A DNA stretch of 20,604 bases from Acidimicrobiales bacterium (GCA_030037405.1 JASHRK010000333.1:1-20604); one strand, 5' to 3'. Numbered from the stretch's first letter, positions 1 to 7,256 are shown. The notes: a model not told the origin generated them from the sequence alone. Translations and numbers: made by a program.

Positions 1-942
1 CGGTTGGATGTCTGTCGTCAGTCCGGACAATAGCCGGCTACGAAGCCGATCCTCCAGGGAAGGGATGGCTTTTGGAGGGCGATCGGACGTTAGGACGATC
101 TGCTTCGAAGCACCGTAGAGGGTGTTGAAGGTGTGGAAAAGCTCCTCTTGAAGCGACTCTTTCCTGTCCATAAATTGCACGTCGTCGAGAAGGAGAACGT
201 CGCACTCACGGTAACGGCGACGGAATTCCCCCATCTCGTTCTTGGCGCGGAGTGTTTCGACAAACTCGTTCATGAAAGTCTCGGTTGACAGATATCTCAC
301 ATGTAATCGAGGAAAGTTCTCGTTGACGTAGTTGCCGATTGCTTGCAGAAGGTGGGTCTTGCCGAGACCAGCGCCGCCGTAGACGAAAAGCGGGTTGTAG
401 CTGCGCGCGGGCGCTTCAGCGACAGACAAAGTTGCAGCATGGGCGAATCGGTTGGACGGACCTGTCACGAAGGCGTCGAAGGTATAGCGAGGATTGAACG
501 GGCCGTCGCTCTTGAGCGACGATCCGTTCCGTCTGTTGGAGGGCCGCGGGCCGCGGGCCGCCACCGTCGTTGATAAGACGTCAGCCGTCTCGAAAGTCTC
601 GCTTTCTTGACGGAAGGAGACCCCCGCCGAGTCGATGTCGACCGAGAGAACGCTCAGGCTCAACACGTCGTCGGAATCTTCAAGGTCGCCATCTTCGAGC
701 TGCACGTCGAAGCGAATCGGGTAGTCCTTTCCTGTCGTATCGGTCAGCGCGTCGTGGAAGAGCGCTTGGTAACGACCGTCAAGACGGTCCCGCACCACGC
801 TGCTCGGAACGGCGAGCACGAGCGTGCCGTTGACGACCGCGACCGGTCTGATATCCGCAAACCAAGCTTTCCAGGTTGCCTCAGATACCTGCGATTGCAG
901 AGCTACGGAACAGTCGTTCCACAGTTGTTGGGCCTCAGTCAC
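1..942 (-). CDS. dnaA: Chromosomal replication initiator protein DnaA (5' part, runs off the window)
   Basis: DnaA is the AAA+ ATPase that binds DnaA boxes and opens the replication origin. The 314 visible residues cover domain I (about 1-90, with the Trp-rich start VTEAQQLWNDC), a variable linker (about 90-150) and most of the AAA+ domain III. The Walker A motif GGAGLGKT is at about 189-196, Walker B LLLLDD ends at about 254, and the sensor/arginine-finger region LEDRLRSRLLSGL is near the window edge. The DNA-binding domain IV lies outside. I chose the GTG at 942 because AGGAAGG stands 11 bases before it and the product begins like other DnaA proteins. An in-frame ATG at 1029 would add 29 residues without family similarity. 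It is transcribed divergently from rpmH, the usual actinobacterial layout. The family call is certain and the start is less so. Confidence 0.97.
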   Translation of the reverse strand, partial: MTEAQQLWNDCSVALQSQVSEATWKAWFADIRPVAVVNGTLVLAVPSSVVRDRLDGRYQALFHDALTDTTGKDYPIRFDVQLEDGDLEDSDDVLSLSVLSVDIDSAGVSFRQESETFETADVLSTTVAARGPRPSNRRNGSSLKSDGPFNPRYTFDAFVTGPSNRFAHAATLSVAEAPARSYNPLFVYGGAGLGKTHLLQAIGNYVNENFPRLHVRYLSTETFMNEFVETLRAKNEMGEFRRRYRECDVLLLDDVQFMDRKESLQEELFHTFNTLYGASKQIVLTSDRPPKAIPSLEDRLRSRLLSGLTTDIQP

Positions 943-967
943 CAGCTTGGAGCCCTTCCTACGAATG

Positions 968-999
968 TTCTCCACATCAGAATCCACAGTTGTGGATGA
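968..999. promoter_or_regulatory. Cluster of DnaA-box-like motifs in the dnaA leader
   Basis: Three 9-mers resemble the DnaA box TTATCCACA. TTCTCCACA at 968-976 matches 8 of 9, GAATCCACA at 980-988 matches 7 of 9, and TGTGGATGA at 991-999 is the reverse orientation with 8 of 9. The last two form an inverted pair around CCACAGTTGTGG. A fourth, weaker match, TTATCCATC (7 of 9), is at 1110-1118. DnaA commonly represses its own promoter through such sites. Whether the protein binds here is inference, and the main origin in actinobacteria is usually on the other side of dnaA. Confidence 0.45.
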
Positions 1000-1121
1000 T
1001 GCGCTGGTGCCAGGCGCCAGCCGGGGCATCCTACAGCGCCTCAGAGCGGTGTGCTGAAGACGTAACGACACCTGCGCCCGGGGGGAAAGAGTCCAGTTGA
1101 CCAGGTAATTTATCCATCCGC

Positions 1122-1149
1122 TTGTGCCGTTTGACATTTGGCGATAAAC
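1122..1149 (+). promoter_or_regulatory. Possible promoter of the rpmH operon
   Basis: A candidate -35 TTGTGC (1122-1127) and a candidate -10 TAAACT (1144-1149, fits TANNNT) are separated by 16 bases. This would put the transcript start about 50 bases before the rpmH ATG. The match is modest and was chosen by position and spacing only. Confidence 0.3.
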
Positions 1150-1205
1150 TGACACCGTCGTCTGACGCTTGTTTTGCCGCGTCTATTCCCAGAGTGGATA
1201 CTGAG

Positions 1206-1340
1206 ATGAAGCGTACATTCCAGCCCAACAACAGGAAACGGGCTCGCAAGCATGGGTTCCGGCACCGCATGAGCAGCCGAGCGGGTCGGGCCATCGTGAA
1301 GGCCCGCCGGCGCCGCGGACGGGCGCGCCTGTCCGCCTGA
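1206..1340 (+). CDS. rpmH: 50S ribosomal protein L34
   Basis: L34 is a small, very basic protein of the large ribosomal subunit. The 44-residue product starts MKRTFQPNNRKRARKHGFR and continues with the typical MSSRAGRAIVKARRRRGRARLSA type of tail. This is the normal length and nearly the family consensus throughout. The reading frame is open upstream to 1122, but the family start is the ATG at 1206, and the upstream residues have no similarity to L34. The gene is first of the rightward operon and lies 53 bases before rnpA, the classic rpmH-rnpA pair. The Shine-Dalgarno sequence is weak. Confidence 0.98.
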   Translation: MKRTFQPNNRKRARKHGFRHRMSSRAGRAIVKARRRRGRARLSA

Positions 1341-1393
1341 GCAACTATTTAGGGGCAAGCGTCTGTCCAGTATCATCCACGGACGCGTCAAGC

Positions 1394-1729
1394 ATGGACA
1401 ACCGCCCACCCAGGAAGAAGCGAATTTACGCCGATCTCAAGGCATCACAGCGACGTGCCAGATCCGGGCCCGTAGCAGTACACTACCTACCAGCTGAACC
1501 TTTTGACGCCTCCCGGTACGTGGCGTATGCGGTTCCACGTCGAGTCGGTACAGCCGTCGAACGGAACACCTATCGTCGCCGTCTTCGAGCTGTGGTCAGG
1601 GAGACAGCCGAAGAAGTAGCCGCTGGAACGTACCTCATCAGGGTCAACCGTGACATCTGTGACATCTCGTTCGAGCAACTTAGGAGCAAGGTGATCGAAT
1701 CGATGCAGCGAGCAGGTGGGACACGGTGA
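1394..1729 (+). CDS. rnpA: Ribonuclease P protein component
   Basis: This is the small basic protein subunit that helps the RNase P RNA bind and cleave precursor tRNA leaders. The 111-residue product carries the family signature ERNTYRRRLRAVVRE at about 56-70, the form of the conserved RNR helix in which R57-N58 and the basic cluster contact the RNA. The preceding segment VAYAVPRRVGTAV is the conserved central strand. Length fits the usual 110-130 residues. The stop codon TGA overlaps the GTG start of yidD by four bases (GTGA at 1726-1729), which suggests translational coupling. Confidence 0.96.
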   Translation: MDNRPPRKKRIYADLKASQRRARSGPVAVHYLPAEPFDASRYVAYAVPRRVGTAVERNTYRRRLRAVVRETAEEVAAGTYLIRVNRDICDISFEQLRSKVIESMQRAGGTR

Positions 1730-1953
1730 GACGCGGCACGGTCGTGACAGTGCTGAGGTGGGGCATCCGCGCCTATCAAGCGGCGCGGGTCAGTCACCTG
1801 TCACCTTGTCGCTTCGAGCCTTCCTGCTCCGCGTACGCCTTGGAGGCAATAGAGGTGCACGGTGCCACTCGGGGAAGCTGGCTGGCGTGTCGGCGGCTCT
1901 TGCGTTGCCATCCCCTCGGAGGCTGGGGCTTCGACCCGGTTCCAACGGAGTAA
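1726..1953 (+). CDS. yidD: Membrane protein insertion efficiency factor YidD
   Basis: YidD is a small membrane-associated protein that supports YidC-dependent membrane protein insertion. The 75-residue product has the complete family signature: a short hydrophobic and amphipathic start, then CRFEPSCSAYALEAIEVHG, and RLLRCHPLGGWGFDPVP near the C-terminus, with the conserved cysteines in place. The GTG start overlaps the rnpA stop, and yidC begins three bases after the yidD stop, the common rnpA-yidD-yidC arrangement. Confidence 0.95.
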   Translation: MRRGTVVTVLRWGIRAYQAARVSHLSPCRFEPSCSAYALEAIEVHGATRGSWLACRRLLRCHPLGGWGFDPVPTE

Positions 1954-1956
1954 CGC

Positions 1957-3213
1957 ATGTTTCCTGCCTCGATAATCGACTCGATAATCGCCCCGTTCGC
2001 GAAGCTGTTCGGCTGGGTGTTGGCGGCGTGCTTCAGCTTCACCCACAGCTTCGGGTTGTCAATTGCCCTGTTGACCCTCCTCACGATGATCGTCGTCTTC
2101 CCGCTTACCCGAGCCGGGACGCGATCGATGATGCGAATGCAGCTGCTGCAGCCCGAGATGATGCGTCTCAGGAACAAGCACAAGGTCCAGCCCGGCATGA
2201 GCGCTGCCGAGCGGCAGGCCGCCAGAGTGGCCATGAACGAAGAGATGATGGCGCTCTACAAAGAGAACGGGGTCAACCCTACCGGCGGCTGCCTCCCGAT
2301 GTTCTTGCAGTTCCCGGTCTTCATCGTCTTGTACAACGTCATCCGGGGCATGACCCACGAGATCACCGTGAACAAGAAGCCAGTGCTGTCGCCCGAGTAC
2401 ATCCCACGGCGCACTCAGCTCTACCACGCTGTGGTGACGAGCCACGGGCGGCTCGAGTCCTTCGGGCTCAATCTTGCCGACTCCGTCCGCTCGCCCGGAT
2501 CGATCGCGAGCAAGCTTCCTTACATCGCAGTGATCCTTATCGCTGTCGTCCTTCAGTACGTCTCGATCTGGCAGATCACGAACCGGAACCCTTCCGCAGC
2601 TCAGGCCAACCCTCAGATGCAGATGGTGCAGAAGTTCATGCCCCTCATCTTCGTGGTCATCTACATAGCGTTCCCAGCAGGCGTCGGGCTGTACTTCATC
2701 GTGTCGAGCGTCTTTCGGATCGGCCAGCAGGAGTACATGTACAAGCACGACCCGAAGATCGTGGAGTCCGTCCGCCAGCTTCGTGAACGCAAGGCGCTCG
2801 ATACCAAGGCAAAGACGGACAAGACGAAGGACGCAGCGGCGAGCGATGATCGGGCCTCAGACCTGGGGAGGCCGTCCGGCAGGGGGAGGCCGCCGGCACG
2901 GGGCGTCGCCCCAGAGGTGGGCAACGCGCCCGCGCGAGCCTCGACACCGGGTCAGCGAAGTCTCCGCCAGCGCCTCCGCGATGCCGCCGCAGGTTTCCAA
3001 GGTGTTGACAGCAACGGTGCTGGCCCGCGTGAAGCGAGCAACCGACCCGAGCAACCGACCGAGCAACCGACCGAGCAGGTGTCCGGGAACGGCGCCCCGC
3101 CCAACTCAGCGGCCTCTGGCGGCTCGTCGGGCCAGCGCGCGGGAGTCGTTCGCGCCGGCTCGTCCGCGAGCAAGCCGCAGAACCGTTCCCGCGACAAGCG
3201 TCCTCGTCGCTAA
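1957..3213 (+). CDS. yidC: Membrane protein insertase YidC (Oxa1 family)
   Basis: This insertase places proteins into the cytoplasmic membrane, alone or with SecYEG. It is a 418-residue Gram-positive type protein without the large periplasmic domain of proteobacterial YidC. Membrane segments are visible at about 31-53, 110-131 (GGCLPMFLQFPVFIVLYNVI), 187-206 and 226-254 (FMPLIFVVIYIAFPAGVGLY), with the charged cytoplasmic hairpin between the first two. From about residue 265 to the end the protein is a long hydrophilic Arg/Pro/Ser/Gln-rich tail ending SRDKRPRR. Basic tails of this kind are known to contact ribosomes. The ATG follows AACGGAG and lies three bases after yidD. The tail contains a short Glu-Gln-Pro-Thr repeat. 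Confidence 0.97.
   Translation: MFPASIIDSIIAPFAKLFGWVLAACFSFTHSFGLSIALLTLLTMIVVFPLTRAGTRSMMRMQLLQPEMMRLRNKHKVQPGMSAAERQAARVAMNEEMMALYKENGVNPTGGCLPMFLQFPVFIVLYNVIRGMTHEITVNKKPVLSPEYIPRRTQLYHAVVTSHGRLESFGLNLADSVRSPGSIASKLPYIAVILIAVVLQYVSIWQITNRNPSAAQANPQMQMVQKFMPLIFVVIYIAFPAGVGLYFIVSSVFRIGQQEYMYKHDPKIVESVRQLRERKALDTKAKTDKTKDAAASDDRASDLGRPSGRGRPPARGVAPEVGNAPARASTPGQRSLRQRLRDAAAGFQGVDSNGAGPREASNRPEQPTEQPTEQVSGNGAPPNSAASGGSSGQRAGVVRAGSSASKPQNRSRDKRPRR
3036..3072 (+). repeat. Short 12-bp tandem repeat inside the yidC tail
   Basis: The unit GAGCAACCGACC occurs three times (3036-3047, 3049-3060, 3061-3072), with one extra base between the first and second copy and a partial fourth unit after the third. 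The two in-frame copies encode the repeated peptide EQPTEQPT. It looks like slippage in a low-complexity region. Confidence 0.85.
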
Positions 3214-3228
3214 GGCACGGGATCCCAG

Positions 3229-4350
3229 GTGGAGTGGGTAGAGACCAGGGGCCGGACGGTTGTCGAGGCGATCGAGCAGGCCCTTGACCGCCTCGGTGTC
3301 GCGGAAAGAGATGCCGAGATCGTCGTCCTCGAACAGGAGAAGTCGACGATGTTCGGGTTGCGCCGGACAGAGGCGCGCGTAAGAGCACGGGTGCGCCCGG
3401 TGCAAGCCCGTGCCAAGCGGCCTCTGCGTCGCAACCAGGGCGGCCGTGATGGGCGCGAACGCGAGCGCGGTCTTGGCAGTGGCCCTCGAACGGCCGGGCA
3501 GGCGAAGAGGAGGCAGACAGCGGCGGTACCGCGGCCTGCTGAGGGTGTCTCTAACGAGGTACGGTCGAACGCAGGCAGTTCAGATCGGGCAATGTCGGGC
3601 ACCACCGGCTCGTCCACGCAGTCGAGCATGGAGACGCAGGACGCGGCCGGAGACACGACGGGCGAGCGCCGGTCGCAGGCGACGCGCTCTCGCTCTCGTG
3701 CACGGCGCCGCAAGCCGGCTGAGCTCAAGAATGCTTCGATGGAGAGAAGTCTTGATGCTGCAGGCGCAGCGGCCGAGGAGGATGAGATGAGTATCGAGAC
3801 GCAGGCAGAGATCGCAGAGCAGTTCGTGCGCGGTGTGGTCGAGCGTTTCGGTCTCACGGGTCGCACCGTGACAGAGATCAACGACGACACGATCCGCGTA
3901 GCCGTCGAGGGAGATCATCTCGGGCTGCTCATCGGCCCCCGAGGGGCGACTGTGGACGCGCTCCAGGAACTGACGAGAACGGTGCTTCATCACCGTGACG
4001 ACTCTCAGGTGCGAGTTGTCGTCGACGTGGGTGGCTACCGGCTACGACGAGCCGAGGCGCTTCGACAGTTCGCCCACAGGGTCGCAGCGGAGGTCCGAGC
4101 AACCGGTGAGGCTCAATCGCTCGACCCGATGTCAGCCGCCGACCGGAAGGTAGTGCACGACGCAGTCAACGAGCTCGATGGCCTACAAACATCTTCTGAG
4201 GGAGAAGAGCCGCGGCGTCATGTCGTCATCTCTCCGGCCGATGGCGTTTCGCTCCGCGATGAAAGCGCGGACGAGACGGCCGTGACGACCGAGGGTGACG
4301 CAGCGAGCAACGCCGCCACGGAGGCCGCGGAGCGCGCTGCGGTCGAATAA
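3229..4350 (+). CDS. jag: Jag/KhpB-type RNA-binding protein (Jag-N, KH and R3H domains)
   Basis: This is a cytoplasmic RNA-binding protein, known in other bacteria as Jag, EloR or KhpB, that links RNA binding to cell elongation and division. Domains in order: Jag-N at about 1-57 ending in the signature MFGLRRTEARVRARV; a long Arg/Ser/Ala/Gln-rich linker at about 58-180; a KH domain with the GPRG loop at 236-239; and an R3H domain with R306 and H310 in DRKVVH. A further 30-residue Ala/Glu-rich tail follows. At 373 residues it is about twice the usual actinobacterial length, because of the linker. The start is GTG (VEWVETRGR), 15 bases after yidC, with a weak ribosome-binding site. Confidence 0.93.
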   Translation: MEWVETRGRTVVEAIEQALDRLGVAERDAEIVVLEQEKSTMFGLRRTEARVRARVRPVQARAKRPLRRNQGGRDGRERERGLGSGPRTAGQAKRRQTAAVPRPAEGVSNEVRSNAGSSDRAMSGTTGSSTQSSMETQDAAGDTTGERRSQATRSRSRARRRKPAELKNASMERSLDAAGAAAEEDEMSIETQAEIAEQFVRGVVERFGLTGRTVTEINDDTIRVAVEGDHLGLLIGPRGATVDALQELTRTVLHHRDDSQVRVVVDVGGYRLRRAEALRQFAHRVAAEVRATGEAQSLDPMSAADRKVVHDAVNELDGLQTSSEGEEPRRHVVISPADGVSLRDESADETAVTTEGDAASNAATEAAERAAVE

Positions 4351-4372
4351 GTCATCAAGAAGATCCCCCGAC

Positions 4373-5086
4373 ATGGGCGTTCCGCTTCGGGACTTATACC
4401 GTGTTCTGGGCACAGCGAGAGACCGTGGCTTTCTCGGTCGGCTTCCCATCGAAGACCAGATAGAGCATTCGGCTGCCTTCGCCGACGTCGTGTCGTTGCT
4501 GCCCGTTCCCGCTCCATCCGCTGGTGTCGGGCAGGAGATTTCTTTGGCGGCAACTACATCGTCGGGTGTCCCTCTCTTGATCGACCTTGGTACGGGAGGA
4601 GGGATCCCTGGTCTGGCGCTCACTGTGCTTCTCACGGAGTGGCGCGTAGCCATGATCGAAGCCTCTAGCCGCCGAGCAGCTTTCTTGCGGATGGCGGTAG
4701 CGAGGCTGAGTCTTGGAGATCGTGCGGTTGTGTTGGAGGCGAGAAGTGAGGAGATAGGTCGCCGGCGCGAGTGGCGCCACGCCGCGCTGTGCGTTACGGC
4801 AAGATCATTAGGTCGTCCCGGTGTCGTGGCCGAGTGCGCCGCGCCACTCCTCCAGCTCGGCGGGATTCTTGTCGTGTCGGAACCGCCGCAGGACGGGAGA
4901 GAAGACGAAGCGGGTCGCTGCAGCACTGCTCGCTGGCCCGTCGATCCGTTGGGGACTTTGGGTCTCGGGCGCCCAGCGATATGCACGGCTCGCGGCCGCA
5001 GCTTCGTGACGATCAGCTCCGAGACCCTGTGCGACGAGCGTTATCCGCGACGCACAGGTGTTCCACAACGGCGGCCGCTGTTCTGA
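4373..5086 (+). CDS. rsmG: 16S rRNA (guanine-N7)-methyltransferase RsmG
   Basis: RsmG (GidB) methylates a single guanine of the 16S rRNA 530 loop with S-adenosylmethionine. Its loss often gives low-level streptomycin resistance. The 237-residue product has the cofactor-binding motif LIDLGTGGGIPGL at about 69-81, followed by the expected EASSRRAAFL strand-helix, and ends with the family tail RYPRRTGVPQRRPLF. The frame is open from 4295, inside jag, but family length and similarity favour the ATG at 4373 (MGVPLRDLYRVL), 22 bases after jag. The ribosome-binding site is weak (AAGAAGA). Confidence 0.93.
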   Translation: MGVPLRDLYRVLGTARDRGFLGRLPIEDQIEHSAAFADVVSLLPVPAPSAGVGQEISLAATTSSGVPLLIDLGTGGGIPGLALTVLLTEWRVAMIEASSRRAAFLRMAVARLSLGDRAVVLEARSEEIGRRREWRHAALCVTARSLGRPGVVAECAAPLLQLGGILVVSEPPQDGREDEAGRCSTARWPVDPLGTLGLGRPAICTARGRSFVTISSETLCDERYPRRTGVPQRRPLF

Positions 5087-5195
5087 GGACGGTGCCGTGT
5101 TGCGGTCATCGGCGGCCCGGCCCAAGGTTTGCGAGATGCTTGCGGAGGCATCTGGCTTGTGGAAAGAGGTCCCCTCGTGGGTGCTCGCCTCCGTA

Positions 5196-5201
5196 TACAC
5201 T
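5196..5201 (+). promoter_or_regulatory. Possible -10 element of a parAB promoter
   Basis: The sequence GTATACACT includes TACACT, which fits TANNNT, and also TATACA. It lies about 115 bases upstream of the parA ATG in an otherwise GC-rich spacer. No good -35 box is visible, so this is a weak call. Confidence 0.25.
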
Positions 5202-5275
5202 CGCTTCGGGAGCAAGATCCCCGCTGCCGTTCGTGCACCGCAGCTACGTCCCCAGTCCCTTTTCGTTGCCTGTGA

Positions 5276-5293
5276 ATGTTTCACGGGAAACAT
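5276..5293. promoter_or_regulatory. parS centromere site (ParB-binding)
   Basis: TGTTTCACGGGAAACA at 5277-5292 matches the near-universal parS palindrome TGTTTCACGTGAAACA at 15 of 16 positions. One flanking base on each side extends the symmetry to 18 bp, with a single mismatch at the centre. ParB loads here and spreads as a CTP-dependent clamp. The site ends 21 bases before the parA ATG, so bound ParB may also affect transcription of its own operon. It is the only full match I found in the window. Confidence 0.93.
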
Positions 5294-5314
5294 CCGTGAC
5301 CTGCTTGGAGCTCA

Positions 5315-6151
5315 ATGAGTGACGAGTCGATCTCCACAGTGACAGCACTTGACGACGGGCGTGTTCCTGCCTCACCCTCCCCAGCTCGTCAGCGAGTCTT
5401 CTCAGTTGCGAATCAGAAAGGTGGGGTCGGCAAGACGACGACCGCGATAAATCTTGGCGCGGCGCTGGCGGAGCTCGGCCACCGCGTCCTCATCGTCGAC
5501 CTGGACCCGCAAGGTAACGCCAGCACGGGTCTTGGGATAGATCCGAGGAACTTCGACGTCTCCATGTACGACGTACTGCTTCACAACACCGCCCTCGAGG
5601 ACTGCATCGAGGCAACGAGCATCAAGAATCTCTTCCTGGCGCCCTCGACGCTCGACCTCGCCGGTGCCGAAATCGAGCTTGTGCCCGCCATGAATCGCGA
5701 GTACCGGCTGCGGCGAGCCCTCGAACCGGTCCGGGAGGACTTCGCCTTCATCTTCATCGACTGTCCCCCCTCGCTCGGCCTCATCACCGTGAATGCTCTC
5801 ACTGCGGCGGACGAGGTGCTCGTGCCGATCCAGTGCGAGTACTACGCCCTCGAAGGCGTCTCCCAACTCACCCGGAACGTCGAGCTCGTGCGTGCCAATC
5901 TCAACCCGACCCTGCGCGTAACCACAATCGTCCTGACCATGTACGACGCTCGAACCAGGCTCTCAGACTCGGTCGTCACGGAAGTCAGGAATCACTTCGG
6001 GTCGGCCGTTTGCAAGAACGTCATTCCTCGCGCGGTCCGCATCTCGGAGGCACCGTCCTTTGGTGAGCCGATAACGGTGCACGACCCGACGTCTCGCGGG
6101 GCAATCGCATATCGAGAACTCGCCAAGGAGGTCAGTGATGTCTCGGGCTAG
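5315..6151 (+). CDS. parA: Chromosome partitioning ATPase ParA (Soj family)
   Basis: This is the deviant Walker ATPase that moves ParB-parS complexes and so segregates the newly copied origin. The 278-residue product has the deviant Walker A motif KGGVGKTT at 35-42 (signature lysine K35, catalytic K40), the switch region DLDPQGNASTGLG just after, and Walker B FIFIDCPPS with D149. A 27-residue hydrophilic N-terminal extension precedes the domain, as is common in actinobacteria. The ATG is preceded by GGAG four bases away. The gene overlaps the start of parB, and the parS site immediately upstream fits this role. Confidence 0.98.
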   Translation: MSDESISTVTALDDGRVPASPSPARQRVFSVANQKGGVGKTTTAINLGAALAELGHRVLIVDLDPQGNASTGLGIDPRNFDVSMYDVLLHNTALEDCIEATSIKNLFLAPSTLDLAGAEIELVPAMNREYRLRRALEPVREDFAFIFIDCPPSLGLITVNALTAADEVLVPIQCEYYALEGVSQLTRNVELVRANLNPTLRVTTIVLTMYDARTRLSDSVVTEVRNHFGSAVCKNVIPRAVRISEAPSFGEPITVHDPTSRGAIAYRELAKEVSDVSG

Positions 6152-7097
6152 TGGACTGGGACGCGGTCTCGGTTCCCTCATTCCGCCAAGGAGTACGACA
6201 GACGAGTCCGTGTTCCAGGAGATACCCCTCAGCCAGATAAGACCGAACCAGCACCAGCCACGGAAGTCCTTCGACGAGGAGGCTATGTCGGCGCTGGTCG
6301 ACTCGATCCGTGTCGTTGGCATCTTGCAGCCGGTCCTCGTGAGAGAAGTTGCCTCTGGCGAGTTCGAGCTCATCGCCGGCGAGCGTCGCTATCGAGCTGC
6401 TCGTCGCGCCGGATTGGCGAGCGTGCCAGCTCTGGTGAAAGGCGCTGACGACGCTTCGAGCCTCGAGCAAGCTCTTGTCGAGAACGTCCACCGCGAGAAC
6501 TTGAACCCGCTCGACGAAGCCGGCGCCTACCAGCAACTCATCGAGGACTTTGGGCTTACTCACGAGGATGTGGGACGCCGTGTGGGTCGCAGCAGAGTGG
6601 CGGTCACGAACGCTCTCAGGCTCTTCCAACTGCCCCCCTCGGTGCAACGACTGGTACGAGACGGCCTCTTGAATGCCGGTCACGCCCGAGCGTTGCTCGG
6701 TACGCCAGACCGGGCTCTGCAAGAGAGACTTGCGACAACCGCGGCCGAACAGGGCCTTTCTGTCCGGGCGGTCGAAGATCTCGTGCGCACCCATACGAGA
6801 GAGCGCGAGAGCGAGGACACCGGCTCGACTGTCGAGAGTGGTACGGACGAGGAACCACGACCGGAACCAGGTGCCGGAGGACCGGTATCCGCCCTCAGGC
6901 CACCAGGAGTTCTCGACCTCGAGGAGCTGCTGGGCAACCATCTCAGCACGAGAGTTCGCATCGACATGGGTGGTCGACATGGGAGGGTCCTGATCGAGTT
7001 CGCCAACCTCGACGATCTGGAACGCATCTACCGTGTCATCATCGGAACCGAGCAGGCCGTGCCCGCCGGCGACGTGCCCGGCGACAAGCCCGGCTAG
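6138..7097 (+). CDS. parB: Chromosome partitioning protein ParB (Spo0J family)
   Basis: ParB is a CTP-dependent clamp that binds parS and spreads on neighbouring DNA. The 319-residue product starts with the conserved GLGRGLGSLIPP segment that stimulates ParA. It has the N-terminal CTPase domain with the GERRYRAARRAG box (G81-E82-R83-R84), a helix-turn-helix at about 130-155 (THEDVGRRVGRSRVAVTNAL), and an acidic, Pro/Glu-rich linker before the C-terminal dimerisation segment. I chose the ATG at 6138 because AAGGAGGT at 6125-6132 is a strong Shine-Dalgarno five bases before it. The GTG at 6135 is only two bases from it. It overlaps parA by 14 bases. Confidence 0.97.
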   Translation: MSRASGLGRGLGSLIPPRSTTDESVFQEIPLSQIRPNQHQPRKSFDEEAMSALVDSIRVVGILQPVLVREVASGEFELIAGERRYRAARRAGLASVPALVKGADDASSLEQALVENVHRENLNPLDEAGAYQQLIEDFGLTHEDVGRRVGRSRVAVTNALRLFQLPPSVQRLVRDGLLNAGHARALLGTPDRALQERLATTAAEQGLSVRAVEDLVRTHTRERESEDTGSTVESGTDEEPRPEPGAGGPVSALRPPGVLDLEELLGNHLSTRVRIDMGGRHGRVLIEFANLDDLERIYRVIIGTEQAVPAGDVPGDKPG

Positions 7098-7116
7098 TGC
7101 TGGTAGCGACAAGAGT

Positions 7117-7170
7117 CCTGAGATCTCTCACCTGAGGTCTCTCAGGCTCAGGCGGTGCCTCACGGTGAGA
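7117..7170. terminator. Nested hairpins between convergent parB and cwlM-like gene, probable bidirectional terminator
   Basis: CCTGAG-GTCT-CTCAGG at 7131-7146 is a perfect 6-bp stem with a 4-base loop. CCTGAGA at 7117-7123 can instead pair with TCTCAGG at 7140-7146, and TCTCACC at 7126-7132 with GGTGAGA at 7164-7170. The convergent position, starting 20 bases after the parB stop, fits a terminator for both directions. There is no long T run, as is common for high-GC actinobacteria. Confidence 0.5.
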
Positions 7171-7198
7171 TTTGCTGGTCTTGACCTGTGCTCCACCT

Positions 7199-7240
7199 TC
7201 ATCCACAACCTGTGCATGAGACTGTGGACTAACTAGTCCA
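7199..7240. promoter_or_regulatory. Two DnaA-box-like motifs and a palindrome after parB
   Basis: TCATCCACA at 7199-7207 matches the DnaA box TTATCCACA at 8 of 9 positions. TGTGGACTA at 7223-7231, on the opposite strand, matches the actinobacterial form TTGTCCACA at 8 of 9. The second overlaps an inverted repeat TGGACTA-AC-TAGTCCA (7225-7240). The sites are in an AT-richer part of the convergent spacer, where no promoter is needed. Function is not established by sequence alone. Confidence 0.35.
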
Positions 7241-7256
7241 GCTGAATAACACCAGG

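Larger units (their letters stand above)
943..1205. other. Divergent dnaA-rpmH intergenic region
   Basis: This 263-bp spacer separates the leftward dnaA from the rightward rpmH and must hold both promoters. It contains a small cluster of DnaA-box-like 9-mers on the dnaA side and AT-rich promoter-like stretches around 1106-1149. I see no convincing small gene in it. Confidence 0.7.
5087..5314. other. rsmG-parA intergenic region with parS
   Basis: This 228-bp spacer holds a parS site at its right end and a possible promoter for parAB near 5196. A frame of 86 codons crosses it (5058-5318), but it overlaps the rsmG end and the parS site and resembles no protein family, so I treat the region as non-coding. 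Confidence 0.7.

Noticed and set aside
1131..1136. Perfect TTGACA hexamer before rpmH
   Set aside because: No -10 element stands at 16-18 bases downstream; the nearest TANNNT is only seven bases away.
1716..2786. 356-codon rightward frame over yidD and yidC
   Set aside because: Arg/His/Pro-rich out-of-frame translation; yidD and yidC in the other frames match their families fully.
5058..5318. Possible 86-aa protein between rsmG and parA
   Set aside because: It overlaps the rsmG end, the parS site and the parA start, and shows no family similarity or ribosome-binding site.
6132..7112. 326-codon leftward open frame opposite parB
   Set aside because: Antisense shadow of parB, which has all ParB motifs and a strong ribosome-binding site.
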